NCBI GenBank assembly: GCA_002402905.1
Contig: DHGT01000158.1
Span: 1-50,288, forward strand
DNA from: Desulfatitalea sp. UBA4791
Lineage (GTDB): Bacteria > Desulfobacterota > Desulfobacteria > Desulfobacterales > Desulfosarcinaceae
DNA: 50,288 nt
Direction: 5' to 3'
Every line of letters begins with the position of its first letter. Positions within the stretch are counted from its first letter, which is position 1. Made by a program: the position numbers and the translations under genes. The notes beneath the pieces are model-generated. The model did no database searches, was not told the DNA's origin, and saw only the letters and a list, made by a program, of their open reading frames with translations. Below, one piece after another: positions 9,223 to 17,824 of the stretch.

Positions 9223-10530
9223 TCAGATTTTCCCGCGGGGTTTGTCCATGATAGTGTCAGCAAGTTGATATAAGAGCCGCACGCCCCGAGCCAGGAGATC
9301 CTCGTCAAAGTCGAACGTCTCGTTGTGATGGCCGCCGTACGTCGGCGAACAGAGACCGATATAGGTGGCCAAGCCGCCGTTGCGAAGTACTTCATTCATG
9401 ATGAAGGTGGCGTCCTCACTGCCCGACACGAGGAAGCTCTCGACGATCTCCTCTTCTTCGATACCGATATCCAGGCACGCATTTTTTACCGCTTGCATCA
9501 GCTCCGGGGAGTTGACGGCGGTTTCCGCGTCGGCCACGAACGTCATGTCGGCCTCCACGGCATGCATCTGCGCGGCGCCCCGAATCATCTCCCCGGCCCG
9601 GCGATCCAGGTAGTCGCAGATGGCGTTGGTCTCACCCCTCAAGTCCAGCTCGAATTGGGCTTTGTCGGCGATGATGTTGGCCGCATTGTCGGCGCTGAAT
9701 TGGCCGACGTTGATTCGCGAGGCGCCTTGGCTGTGGCGGGAAAGGGCATAGAGCTGGGTGACCGCGACGCAAGCCGCCAGCAAGGCGTTGCGGCCGGCCT
9801 CGGGCTCTGCACCGGCATGGGCGCTTCGGCCGCGGAACGACACCTGGTATCGCTTGTCGGCCAGAAACGACAAGCCGCAGATTACATCCCGCGACGGGAT
9901 CAGGCCGATGTGGATGGCAAAGAAGTAATCGATCCCTTTCACGAAAGGCAGTTTGGAGAAGATTTTACCGCCGAAAATGGTTTCTTCGGCCGGCTGGAAA
10001 AAAAGATAGTAGTTACCGTTTAGCCGGGGCGCCTGCTCGGCCAGCAGCCTGGCCAGCACGAGTCCCATGGCCATATGGCCGTCATGACCACAGGCGTGCA
10101 TGTTGCCGTTAATGGCATGAAACCCCTGTGAAAAGGGCCGATGGGTCTTTTCGGTCGATTCCGCGATGGGCAGGCCGTCGATGTCGAATCGGAACCCGAA
10201 GGTCGGTCCCGGCTTACCTCCCTCGATCCATGCCACTACGCCGGTGCGGCCGTTGAGTTGGTCGATCCAGTTTAAGGTGTGTTCGTCTTCGCCGACACGA
10301 TCGGTGATGTTATCCTTCCATTGGGAGAGCAAAGCCGGCTCAGGAAAATTCTCGTACAAACGGTCGCCGTAAAAGAGCGTGCAATTCAATCGTGAGAGGT
10401 ATTCGCAAATCTTTGCGGTCGTCCAGAATTCATGGAAACCGATTTCCGGCCTTTGGTGAAACATGCGCCGGAGGGATTTCAATTCGGCGAGCATTTGATC
10501 GTCATCTGTCCAGGCGGGCAATGGGTTCAT
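9223..10530 (-). CDS. M20 family amidohydrolase (AbgA/IAA-amino acid hydrolase-like)
   Basis: This predicted cytoplasmic zinc amidohydrolase cleaves an amide or peptide bond of a small acylated amino acid; the exact substrate is not clear. The 435-residue product carries the M20D metal-site segments HACGHDGH (145-152) and QPAEE (179-183), the lid-domain segment GRSAHAG, and a late GGHHNE metal ligand. An acidic insert at about 57-95 is reminiscent of AbgA, the p-aminobenzoyl-glutamate hydrolase subunit. I chose the ATG at 10530 (AAGAGA upstream) over the TTG at 10575. It sits downstream of the broken flavoenzyme's start region on the same strand and appears to stand alone. Confidence 0.85.
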   Translation of the reverse strand: MNPLPAWTDDDQMLAELKSLRRMFHQRPEIGFHEFWTTAKICEYLSRLNCTLFYGDRLYENFPEPALLSQWKDNITDRVGEDEHTLNWIDQLNGRTGVVAWIEGGKPGPTFGFRFDIDGLPIAESTEKTHRPFSQGFHAINGNMHACGHDGHMAMGLVLARLLAEQAPRLNGNYYLFFQPAEETIFGGKIFSKLPFVKGIDYFFAIHIGLIPSRDVICGLSFLADKRYQVSFRGRSAHAGAEPEAGRNALLAACVAVTQLYALSRHSQGASRINVGQFSADNAANIIADKAQFELDLRGETNAICDYLDRRAGEMIRGAAQMHAVEADMTFVADAETAVNSPELMQAVKNACLDIGIEEEEIVESFLVSGSEDATFIMNEVLRNGGLATYIGLCSPTYGGHHNETFDFDEDLLARGVRLLYQLADTIMDKPRGKI

Positions 10531-10686
10531 GTCTCTTTTTATAGTTTTGTTACGCGTGCATGAAAAGCTCAACAACCGTTGAATTCTCAGACTGAATTAA
10601 TAGCACAGGTGCGTTGGAGATGCCAATTACGGATTGGGGGCGGGTCAAACTGCGGTGCCAAAATAGAGCTGTGATCAAGAGGCTGG

Positions 10687-10845
10687 CTACCAAATTTCAA
10701 TTTTTACCAAAAGGCCGGCGGCCAGCATGATTAACGTGAGGACGAAAAAAACGGTCCGCTCCGCGTTTTTGCTGAAGCGGACACGGCCGAAGGTTTTGGA
10801 CCGTTCCCTGATCGAAGCGAGGTTAGATGTGGTGATGCCTTTCAT
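10687..10845 (-). CDS. 52-residue single-pass membrane protein
   Basis: This small protein has a basic N-terminal half (several Arg/Lys between 14 and 30) and one hydrophobic helix (about 31-47, TVFFVLTLIMLAAGLLV), so the N-terminus is probably cytoplasmic. The ATG at 10845 is preceded by AAGGA ten bases upstream. It lies 89 bases downstream of the DASS carrier gene on the same strand, with a strong hairpin between, and ends the operon that starts with the kinase at 15953. I recognise no family. Its position suggests a small accessory subunit of the carrier, but that is inference. A longer in-frame reading to 11019 would overlap the carrier gene and lacks a ribosome-binding site. Confidence 0.6.
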   Translation of the reverse strand: MKGITTSNLASIRERSKTFGRVRFSKNAERTVFFVLTLIMLAAGLLVKIEIW

Positions 10846-10891
10846 GGCGATGTATCCTTCGCGTGCATGAAATAATTGTTTCCAAGTGGAT

Positions 10892-10924
10892 AAGGTCCCT
10901 TCCTTACGATCGGGAAGGGACCTT
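10892..10924 (-). other. Intercistronic hairpin between carrier and small membrane protein
   Basis: A perfect 12-bp stem (AAGGTCCCTTCC against GGAAGGGACCTT) with a 9-base loop lies just after the DASS stop codon and before the 52-residue gene. On the minus strand no T-run follows immediately, so it looks more like an RNA stability or partial-termination element that could set the ratio of the two products than a full terminator. Confidence 0.6.
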
Positions 10925-10934
10925 TCGGATTTTT

Positions 10935-12788
10935 TTAGAATGCCGGCAAACCGCCGAAGCCTCTCACGATCCAGTATCCCAGTGTGAGGACCAGGAGAAA
11001 CACGTTGGCCACCACCCACATGATGATGCCGACGCGCAGGAAGTCCTTGGGGCCCAGGTACCCGCTGGCGTAGACAATGGCATTGGGAGGCGTGCCGATG
11101 ATCATGCAGTAGGCGAACGAGGAGGCGCAGGCCGTGCTCATGGCAATAAACGGCAGGAAGGTGGTGCCCGGATGAACCAGGCCGGCCATGTTCAGGGAAA
11201 TGGGACCTACAGCGGCCGCGGCCGGGCCATCTGCCATGAGGTTGGTGAGAATGGAAGTCAACACATTATTGACGATCATCAAGGGTGCGCCCGCTTCCAT
11301 GCCCAGGTGGGCTAAACCTTCGATGGCGCTTCTGGCCATCCAGTAGGCGGCCCCGGTGCTGTCTAAGGTCCGGCCGAAGATGATGGCACCGGCATAGAGC
11401 CAGACCACGCCCCAGTCGACCTTTTGCTGGTAATCGCGCCAGTTGACGATGCCGGCCAGGAGATAGGCGACCGCACCGGCGATGGCGATGACACCGATAC
11501 CCAGACGAATGGGCAGAATGCCCATATCGTAGAAGATCTTTTCAGTGAACCAACCGAACACCATAACCAGGAAGATGATCACCGAGATGATTTGCTTTCG
11601 GCTCCAACCGCCCATTCGGTCGATCTCACGTTTGAGTTGTTCCATGGCCGGCGCCAGGGAGGTAATGCGCGGCTTGAATCGCCAGGTGGTGACGAGCCAT
11701 GTGATGGGGATCATGCAGATGACGAACGGCATGGCGTAGCTGACCCATTGGAAGTAGCCGATATCCATGCCGAACATGTCGTTGAGATAGGTCATCATGA
11801 TCACGTTTCGGGCGCCGCCTGACGGTGCACCGAAGCCACCGATGTTGCAGGCCATGGCGATGGTGATCATCAGCATTTTGGCCAGCTCCATGTCCTCGGG
11901 GATCTCGTCGGTCAGGCTGTTTTGATATAGAAGGATGCCGATGGGAAGGAACATGGCGGCCAGGGCGTGGTCAGAGATGAAAGATGCCAGCGGCGCGATG
12001 ATGATAAAAAAAATCAAGGTGATCCAGCGCACGCTGGGTACGGCCATACGCTTGAAGATAGCCAGACAGACCCTTTTGTCCACACCGGTTTTGACGAAGG
12101 CGGCGGCGAACATGAGGCTGCCCATGATGAACCAGACGGCATCGTCCCAGTAGAGCATGGCTACCTCCTGGCGGCCGACCACGCCGGAGAAGACCAGGAT
12201 CAGGCCGATGCAAAAAGCCACGCCGGGCAGGGGGATGCATTCGGTCAGGAAGCAAAAGACAACGAAAACGACCATGGCGATGGCCACCTTGATGTGCCAG
12301 GCGCCGGTTTCGGCGGCCTTTTGATCGCTTCCGGTGAGTTGGGCATAATCCAGCCTGTTTTTGCGCAAGTCGTTTGCATCCTGCATCAGCCGTCTGAACT
12401 GTTCGTCGCTCAGGTTGGCCTCCACAAACTGCCGTGCTTTTTCGAGGTTCGATGCATCAGCGCTGATTTTGTATTTCTTGCACCAGGAAAGATCACGTTT
12501 AAGGAATCGCGCCTTGCCGAAGGCGCCCATCTGCATGTTCTGCTCCATGATCTGCGCAGTGAGACGCTGCCACTGCTCGGCGTCTGCCGGTTGGATATTG
12601 AAAAGGGTTTGGGTGATATATGCGATCACCGCCTTGGGACCGACCTTGTATTCGGCGCCGACATCTTTCATCCCGGATACGGTCGGCAGGAAAAGGATCA
12701 GAAAGAACAACGCCACGGGAATGGCGAATAGCTTCCAATCCACATATTTGTCATAGCCGGTGGGCTTTGCTTTTTGAACAGCTGTCAT
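10935..12788 (-). CDS. DASS/SLC13-type anion carrier with large periplasmic loop
   Basis: This polytopic inner-membrane carrier of the divalent anion:sodium symporter family has 617 residues. TM1 (about 19-36) is followed by a roughly 130-residue extracytoplasmic insert (37-167), then TM2 with the family segment LTECIPLP (181-188). The re-entrant-loop motif positions, SNT in characterised DASS proteins, read SDH (272-274) and ADG (519-521). The late signature GTPPNAIVY (565-573) is intact. The ATG at 12788 is chosen because GGAGG stands nine bases upstream; an ATG at 12827 has no such site. It is fourth in an operon after a dCache kinase, a receiver and a receiver-CBS protein, which suggests control of uptake by that signalling set. 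The substrate is unknown: sulfate or a small carboxylate. Confidence 0.87.
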   Translation of the reverse strand: MTAVQKAKPTGYDKYVDWKLFAIPVALFFLILFLPTVSGMKDVGAEYKVGPKAVIAYITQTLFNIQPADAEQWQRLTAQIMEQNMQMGAFGKARFLKRDLSWCKKYKISADASNLEKARQFVEANLSDEQFRRLMQDANDLRKNRLDYAQLTGSDQKAAETGAWHIKVAIAMVVFVVFCFLTECIPLPGVAFCIGLILVFSGVVGRQEVAMLYWDDAVWFIMGSLMFAAAFVKTGVDKRVCLAIFKRMAVPSVRWITLIFFIIIAPLASFISDHALAAMFLPIGILLYQNSLTDEIPEDMELAKMLMITIAMACNIGGFGAPSGGARNVIMMTYLNDMFGMDIGYFQWVSYAMPFVICMIPITWLVTTWRFKPRITSLAPAMEQLKREIDRMGGWSRKQIISVIIFLVMVFGWFTEKIFYDMGILPIRLGIGVIAIAGAVAYLLAGIVNWRDYQQKVDWGVVWLYAGAIIFGRTLDSTGAAYWMARSAIEGLAHLGMEAGAPLMIVNNVLTSILTNLMADGPAAAAVGPISLNMAGLVHPGTTFLPFIAMSTACASSFAYCMIIGTPPNAIVYASGYLGPKDFLRVGIIMWVVANVFLLVLTLGYWIVRGFGGLPAF

Positions 12789-12842
12789 TGTGATTTGCCT
12801 CCTGAACTGGATCGTCCGGTGTGTCATCGTTTTGTACAGAAG

Positions 12843-13757
12843 TTAAATGATGATGTTGGCGATTTCGAAGAAGATTTCCTGTTCCCGCACCACGCCGACC
12901 ACCTTCTTGGCGAGGTCGGTGACGATGAGGCGCCGGATTCTGGAGGTGAACATGAGATTGGCCACCTCCATCAGATTGCTGTCCTGGTCCACAGATAGTG
13001 GCGTGTCGGACATGATCTCGCCCACCTTTTTATTAGCCAGGGCCCTGGCCTGGGTGGTGAAGAGCCCTTCCCAGAACATGGCCGAATACTGCATACTGTC
13101 GGCCATGGAGGGCTTGGCTGCCGACAGGTAGGCCGGTCGAAGGGCCCGCATGAGATCGGTGATGCTCAGGATGCCGGTGAGTTTGCCCGAACGATCGTAA
13201 ACCAACAGCGAGCGATGCCCGGTCTCCATGAGGCGACCGCTGGAGATGAATTTGTTGAAGGAGGCCAGGAGGATCGAGACGGCGTCCTTGACCGTATCGT
13301 CCACCAGTACCTTGGAGTAGTCCTCGACATGGATCATGATGTCGCGAACCTTTTTCTCTCGTCGGCCACCCTTTTTCCCTTCCCCCTTTTTCTCCAGGTA
13401 GGCCGCGTTGATCTTGGCCGTCAGAATGTCGATGTCGCACGGTTTGCTCAAGTAATCGAAGGCATCCTGGGTCAAGGCGGCGCGGGCCGAATTGGGCGTG
13501 CCGTGCCCGGTGAGCATGATCACCTGGGCATCGGGCTGCAAGTGCTTGATTTTCGACAAGGCCTGGTGTCCATCCATACCGGGCATCTTGATGTCCAGCA
13601 CGACAACGTCGTGAGGTTTGTTTTGAATGATTTCAATCGCTTCCTCACCACTTCCGGCGATAGTGGTTTCAAAACCCCGGTTGGTCAGGAGCTTGGCGGT
13701 GGTTTCGCGAAAGCGTTCTTCGTCGTCCACCATCAATACGCGAATTTTGTCTGCCAT
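12843..13757 (-). CDS. Receiver domain fused to tandem CBS domains
   Basis: This 304-residue soluble response regulator has no DNA-binding output. The receiver (1-122) has the acidic pair Asp11/Asp12, phospho-acceptor Asp55 (VVLDIKMPG), Thr83 and Lys105. A short Lys/Gly/Arg-rich linker (122-137) leads to two CBS motifs (about 138-207 and 245-304), a module that usually binds adenine nucleotides and often gates transporters. AAGGAGG stands nine bases ahead of the start. It lies between a free receiver (22-base gap) and the DASS carrier (54-base gap). The best inference is a protein that joins kinase input with cell energy state and acts on the adjacent carrier. Confidence 0.9.
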   Translation of the reverse strand: MADKIRVLMVDDEERFRETTAKLLTNRGFETTIAGSGEEAIEIIQNKPHDVVVLDIKMPGMDGHQALSKIKHLQPDAQVIMLTGHGTPNSARAALTQDAFDYLSKPCDIDILTAKINAAYLEKKGEGKKGGRREKKVRDIMIHVEDYSKVLVDDTVKDAVSILLASFNKFISSGRLMETGHRSLLVYDRSGKLTGILSITDLMRALRPAYLSAAKPSMADSMQYSAMFWEGLFTTQARALANKKVGEIMSDTPLSVDQDSNLMEVANLMFTSRIRRLIVTDLAKKVVGVVREQEIFFEIANIII

Positions 13758-13779
13758 TTTATCCGGCCTCCTTTATCGA

Positions 13780-14229
13780 TTATTCTTCCTTTGAAAAGAC
13801 TTCCATGGGGTGACTGATGATGCGGTCAAATTTGGCGCGTTGAATTTTGTCCAGCATGGCCGAGCGCTTGTCGTGGGCAGCCATGATCTTTTGCTTGAGT
13901 GTGGGGATGTCGCAGGGTTTGGTCAGGTAGTCGAATGCCCCCAGTTTGAGACCGTCGATGGCCGTCTCCATGGTGGCATGTCCCGTCAGCATAATGACCT
14001 CTACCAGTGGATGATCGGCCTTGATCCGTTTCAACACTTCGACGCCATCCAAGCCAGGCATTTTGACATCCAGAACCACCACGTCGATGCGTCTGTCTTT
14101 CAGGGCTTCCATCCCCTTATAGCCATCGGCCGCCGTAAATACTTTGTAACCCTCCTTTTCCAAGAGTGTCTGGGTTGTTTTTAGGAATCGCTCTTCGTCG
14201 TCAACGATCAGCACGTTCGTTAAGGGCAT
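13780..14229 (-). CDS. Stand-alone receiver protein
   Basis: This 149-residue single-domain response regulator has all the phosphorylation residues: Asp10/Asp11, acceptor Asp54 (VVLDVKMPG), Thr82 and Lys104. After the receiver (1-120) a charged, mostly helical tail of about 30 residues follows, with no known output domain. AGGAGG precedes the start. It lies 11 bases after the kinase stop and 22 bases before the receiver-CBS gene, so it is the first receiver partner of the kinase at 14241-15953. It may act by protein contact or as a phosphorelay intermediate. Confidence 0.93.
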   Translation of the reverse strand: MPLTNVLIVDDEERFLKTTQTLLEKEGYKVFTAADGYKGMEALKDRRIDVVVLDVKMPGLDGVEVLKRIKADHPLVEVIMLTGHATMETAIDGLKLGAFDYLTKPCDIPTLKQKIMAAHDKRSAMLDKIQRAKFDRIISHPMEVFSKEE

Positions 14230-14240
14230 GTTTACCTCCT

Positions 14241-15953
14241 CTAAGAAGCTTTATGATTAAATTGCATGTTGGTGTTGTTTTGTGCTTCAAGGGGCAGGCG
14301 AATCTGGAATTCCGATCCCTGCCCCTGCTCGCTGGTCAGTGTAATGTCGCCGCCCAGCCCCTTGATGATGCCGTAGACCGTGCTCAAGCCGAGTCCGGTG
14401 CCCTGGCCCACAGGTTTGGTGGTGAAAAAGGGGAGAAAGGCCTTCTCCATGGTCTCGGGAGAGAAGCCACAACCGTTATCCGAAATGGAGACGAGGATCT
14501 GTTGATCATTTTTTATCACACGAACACGAATTTCGGGAGAGACGCGTCCCTTGAGCGCATAGATCGCGTTATTGAAAAGGTTCAAGAACACTTGTTGCAA
14601 CTGGTTCGGGTCGCTGACGATTTTGGGGAGTTCCGACTCGATCTCCTGGACGATACGGATATTTTCCAGTCGTGCCCTTTGATCCACCATCTGCACCATT
14701 CTGGGAACGAATTGTTCCAAGAAGATCGGTTCACTGGAATTTTCACGCTTGCGGGCGAAATTGAGCAGGCCCTGGGTAATGTGGCTGCAGCGGTCGATTT
14801 GATCGCCGATTTCGCGCACGCTATCCATGAGTTGGGTCAGTGTGTCAGGGGCTTTGTCCGCCACCGCTGGGCCGATATCATCGGTCAGGGATTGAATCAT
14901 GGCCACTTCTGATTTCATGACTTGCAGGGGGTTGTTGATTTCGTGAGCAATACCCGTGCTCATCTCTCCGACTTCAGCCAGTTTGCCGGCCAGAATCAAT
15001 TGGGTTTTCATTTCGCGTTTTTCCATGTCTGCCGACTTGAGCCGCGTGGCCACATTGGTGGCCATGAGAAAGCCCATCAGAACGACCAGGAGGCTTCCGC
15101 CCAAGAGCAGCACCAACGAAACCAGGATCGAGGAGAGCAATGGCGCATAGGCATCACCGACCGATTGCCGGACGATGAGCTGCCAGTCGGTTTGTTGAAA
15201 GGGGGCGGAAGCATAGAGAAAACCATCCCGCCATCCGCCGGTGGAAAAAAACGCCGTTTCGCCCTGATCGGTCAAGGCATACTTGACGAAATCGGCGTCG
15301 GATTCCATGATTCGTCCACCTGATCGTCTTTTGGTTTGCAGGATACCGGATCGGTTGACGATGTAGGCCTCTCCGGTTCGCCCGATGCGGATGTTCTCCA
15401 CCAGGTCATTGAAGTAATAGGTATCGATGGTGGCCCGCAGGTACCAAGCGTTGCCGGCCTCTTCTTTTTTGACGGCGATGATGAAGTGGGGGATCTGGCG
15501 ATAGCCTAAAAATTCGTCCGAAATATACACCGGAGCGTTTTGAATTTCTTTGAACCAGTTGGCTTCCGCATAACTTTTACCCAGCAAGTCGAAAGGGCCG
15601 GCATAGGCCACATGACGACCGTTCACATCAAAGACCCCCAGGTCAAAAAAGGCTTTTGACTGGATCTGAAGATTCTTGAAGATCATTTCGAGATAATTTT
15701 TCTGGCGTAATTGATCGGGGCTGAAACTGGCCACAGTGAACTGCAGAATGGCGGCCTTTTCGGAAAGGAATTGGTCGATGAGATTGCGATGGTCGGTGGC
15801 GATGCGAACCAGTTCGTTTTTCACTTGCCGGCTGGAATAGGTGGCGAAGAAGTAGATGATCGTGCCGTAGACTACTAACAATACAGTAAATGGCACCAGG
15901 AAAACGCGAATAACGAGCATGTTGCGGAGTGTGCGGGTGTAGTAGTCTTTCAA
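14241..15953 (-). CDS. dCache sensor histidine kinase
   Basis: This 570-residue inner-membrane kinase has TM1 (about 13-38), a periplasmic dCache-like sensor (about 40-270, with the segment VAYAGPFDLLG shared with the other kinases here), TM2 (about 274-300), a HisKA domain with His337 (GIAHEINNP) and an HATPase domain with an N-box near 461, DNGCGF (492-497) and GTGLGL (518-523). The frame opens at an ATG at 15983, but a sigma-54 promoter at 15996-16010 would put the transcript start beside that codon. GGGAGGA sits just ahead of a TTG at 15953, so I prefer that start. It heads the operon kinase, receiver, receiver-CBS, carrier, small membrane protein. Confidence 0.9.
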   Translation of the reverse strand: MKDYYTRTLRNMLVIRVFLVPFTVLLVVYGTIIYFFATYSSRQVKNELVRIATDHRNLIDQFLSEKAAILQFTVASFSPDQLRQKNYLEMIFKNLQIQSKAFFDLGVFDVNGRHVAYAGPFDLLGKSYAEANWFKEIQNAPVYISDEFLGYRQIPHFIIAVKKEEAGNAWYLRATIDTYYFNDLVENIRIGRTGEAYIVNRSGILQTKRRSGGRIMESDADFVKYALTDQGETAFFSTGGWRDGFLYASAPFQQTDWQLIVRQSVGDAYAPLLSSILVSLVLLLGGSLLVVLMGFLMATNVATRLKSADMEKREMKTQLILAGKLAEVGEMSTGIAHEINNPLQVMKSEVAMIQSLTDDIGPAVADKAPDTLTQLMDSVREIGDQIDRCSHITQGLLNFARKRENSSEPIFLEQFVPRMVQMVDQRARLENIRIVQEIESELPKIVSDPNQLQQVFLNLFNNAIYALKGRVSPEIRVRVIKNDQQILVSISDNGCGFSPETMEKAFLPFFTTKPVGQGTGLGLSTVYGIIKGLGGDITLTSEQGQGSEFQIRLPLEAQNNTNMQFNHKAS

Positions 15954-15995
15954 GTGTTCCTCCCGGGGTTTTGGTCGAAGCATAAAAAGTCTTCA

Positions 15996-16010
15996 GCAAC
16001 GATGATGCCA
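15996..16010 (-). promoter_or_regulatory. Sigma-54 promoter of the kinase-receiver-carrier operon
   Basis: On the minus strand this reads TGGCATCATCGTTGC, with the GG-N10-GC spacing of a -24/-12 element and a TTGC -12 box. The predicted transcript starts near 15985, about 30 bases before the TTG start at 15953. It is divergent from another sigma-54 promoter at 16289-16304. The roughly 280 bases between them hold no gene and are the natural place for activator binding sites, although I could not define one. Confidence 0.75.
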
Positions 16011-16288
16011 AACCCCAAAGCATATTTAGGTGTTTTCTATCTACTTGAATTATTGGTTAAAGAACGAAAACCCCGCGGACAGATTGTTGGCAAGGGGCCT
16101 TCGATGGATGTCAGACAATTTTACGGACTGTCATTGGTTTTGCTTGGTATGCTGTCTTGTGGTATCCACGGTTGCCTTGATGTCGAAATTTTGCACATTA
16201 TGTAAAAAATACTGACATACTAACGGGATATGAAACGGTTTGAGTGTGTGTAACTGTCTGAAAAAAATATTAATTGTGCTATCCAGGC

Positions 16289-16304
16289 TGGCCCGGGGTT
16301 TGCA
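16289..16304 (+). promoter_or_regulatory. Sigma-54 promoter of the kinase-NtrC operon
   Basis: Reads TGGCCCGGGGTTTGCA, one mismatch from the TGGCACG-N4-TTGCA consensus and with correct GG-N10-GC spacing. The transcript should start near 16315, 45 bases ahead of the kinase start at 16360. Because the second gene of the operon is itself a sigma-54 activator, autoregulation is likely. Confidence 0.8.
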
Positions 16305-16359
16305 TGGTGGACCTTTGTGGATGGAGCGGCCGTAACGATGTGCGAGGTTGAGACAGGAA

Positions 16360-17823
16360 ATGTGGCGGACCTTCAATTTGAAAACACGCATCTATTTGTT
16401 GTTATCGGGTTTGGTGTTGATTGCCTTGTCCAGCGGTTCGGTGATGGTCTGGTACACTTACCGTATTCAGGGGCTTTTCAATGGAATCGTCGACCGTAGC
16501 ATGGCCGCTTTCGAATCCGCAGCGGCCCTTGAATTGGCGCTGGTCAACCAAAAGGGATTCGTGACCTACTACTTTCTGGACGGCGATCCTGGTTGGCTGC
16601 AAAGTTTCGCACAGCAGCATCGGGTGTTCCAGGAGCGGCTGGGGCAGGCCCAGCAACAGGCCAACACCCCTGAACAACAGGCCAAGATTCAAGAAATCGC
16701 AGATCGATATATCGATTACGTGCGCCTTAAAGAGCGCGTGATCGAACACTACAAACGCGGCGAGCGGGAGCAAGGCACACAACTCCATCAAACCGTACGA
16801 CAGCTATTCGAGGAAATCATCGCCAAGTGCGAAGCCCATAAGCTTGAACACCTGACACATATTCGCCAGGTCAGAAGTGATTTGGCACAGGGCGGCAACA
16901 AGCTGCGTTTTATCACGATCATTACCATCGCCATTCAAATGGTGCTGGCGATCGGGTTGGGCATGCTGTTGGTCCATCAGATTTTTTCACCCGTCTATGC
17001 CATGTTGAAGAGCACGACCAAGGGGGGGGCGTCTTCGCGTCCGGTTAATGTCGTCGCGGCCTTGGGACGCAGTATCGATAGCCTGTTGGTCGATGTGAAT
17101 CAGGCCCATCAGGAACTCGAGAAAAGTCGTGAAAATCTGTTGCAGGCGGAAAAGATGGCCATGGTCGGCCGTCTGGCGGCGGGCATGGCCCACAGCATCC
17201 GCAACCCCTTTACTTCCGTGAAGATGCGTTTGTTTTCCCTGGGCCGATCCCTCGAGTTGGACGCCACTCAAAAGGAGGATTTCGAGGTGATTTCCCAGGA
17301 AATTCGCCACATCGACACCATCGTCCAGAATTTCCTTGAATTTTCACGCCCGCCCAAACTGGTCATGCAGCCGATCAGCCCGTCGGTCATCGTGGACCAT
17401 GTGCTTCAACTCCTGATGCACCGGCTGGATTCCTATGGCGTCAAGGTCGATGTGGTGCGATCGGAAATGCTGCCCGAGGTCATGGCCGATCCGGAACAGC
17501 TCAAAGAGGTCCTGGTCAACCTGATTGTCAATGCATGCGAGGAGATGAAAAGCGGCGGCACGATTGTCATCGATGAGTGCGTGGAGCGCGACAAAGGGCA
17601 AAACGCGGTCGTTCTTTACATTTCCGATAACGGTCCCGGCGTCTCTCCGGCCAATGTGGAGAAAATCTTTCAACCATTTTTCACGACCAAGGATGAAGGC
17701 ACCGGCCTTGGTCTGAGTATCGCCAAGCGTATCGTTGCCGAGCATGGCGGTACCCTGACCCTGGATCCGTCCGATACGACTGGTGCGACCTTTATGATTC
17801 ATCTGCCGTTAAAGGGGGTTTGA
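16360..17823 (+). CDS. Membrane sensor histidine kinase, partner of the adjacent NtrC regulator
   Basis: This 487-residue kinase has TM1 (about 11-33), a helical periplasmic region (34-183, resembling four-helix-bundle sensors), TM2 (about 184-206), a short cytoplasmic linker, HisKA with His278 (GMAHSIRNP), and HATPase with VNLIVNA (386-392), DNGPGV (423-428) and GTGLGL (447-452). The H-box has Ser where the dCache kinases here have Glu. The ATG at 16360 is preferred; an in-frame TTG at 16348 is possible. It is directly followed (1 base between stop and start) by a sigma-54 activator, so the two form a ZraSR/AtoSC-like pair. Confidence 0.9.
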   Translation: MWRTFNLKTRIYLLLSGLVLIALSSGSVMVWYTYRIQGLFNGIVDRSMAAFESAAALELALVNQKGFVTYYFLDGDPGWLQSFAQQHRVFQERLGQAQQQANTPEQQAKIQEIADRYIDYVRLKERVIEHYKRGEREQGTQLHQTVRQLFEEIIAKCEAHKLEHLTHIRQVRSDLAQGGNKLRFITIITIAIQMVLAIGLGMLLVHQIFSPVYAMLKSTTKGGASSRPVNVVAALGRSIDSLLVDVNQAHQELEKSRENLLQAEKMAMVGRLAAGMAHSIRNPFTSVKMRLFSLGRSLELDATQKEDFEVISQEIRHIDTIVQNFLEFSRPPKLVMQPISPSVIVDHVLQLLMHRLDSYGVKVDVVRSEMLPEVMADPEQLKEVLVNLIVNACEEMKSGGTIVIDECVERDKGQNAVVLYISDNGPGVSPANVEKIFQPFFTTKDEGTGLGLSIAKRIVAEHGGTLTLDPSDTTGATFMIHLPLKGV

Positions 17824-17824
17824 G

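Noticed and set aside
10846..11019. 58-codon N-terminal extension of the small membrane protein
   Set aside because: It overlaps the end of the carrier gene and passes through the intercistronic hairpin; the ATG at 10845 has its own ribosome-binding site.
15954..15983. ATG start at 15983 for the minus-strand dCache kinase
   Set aside because: The predicted sigma-54 transcript start falls at this codon, while GGGAGGA stands properly ahead of the TTG at 15953.
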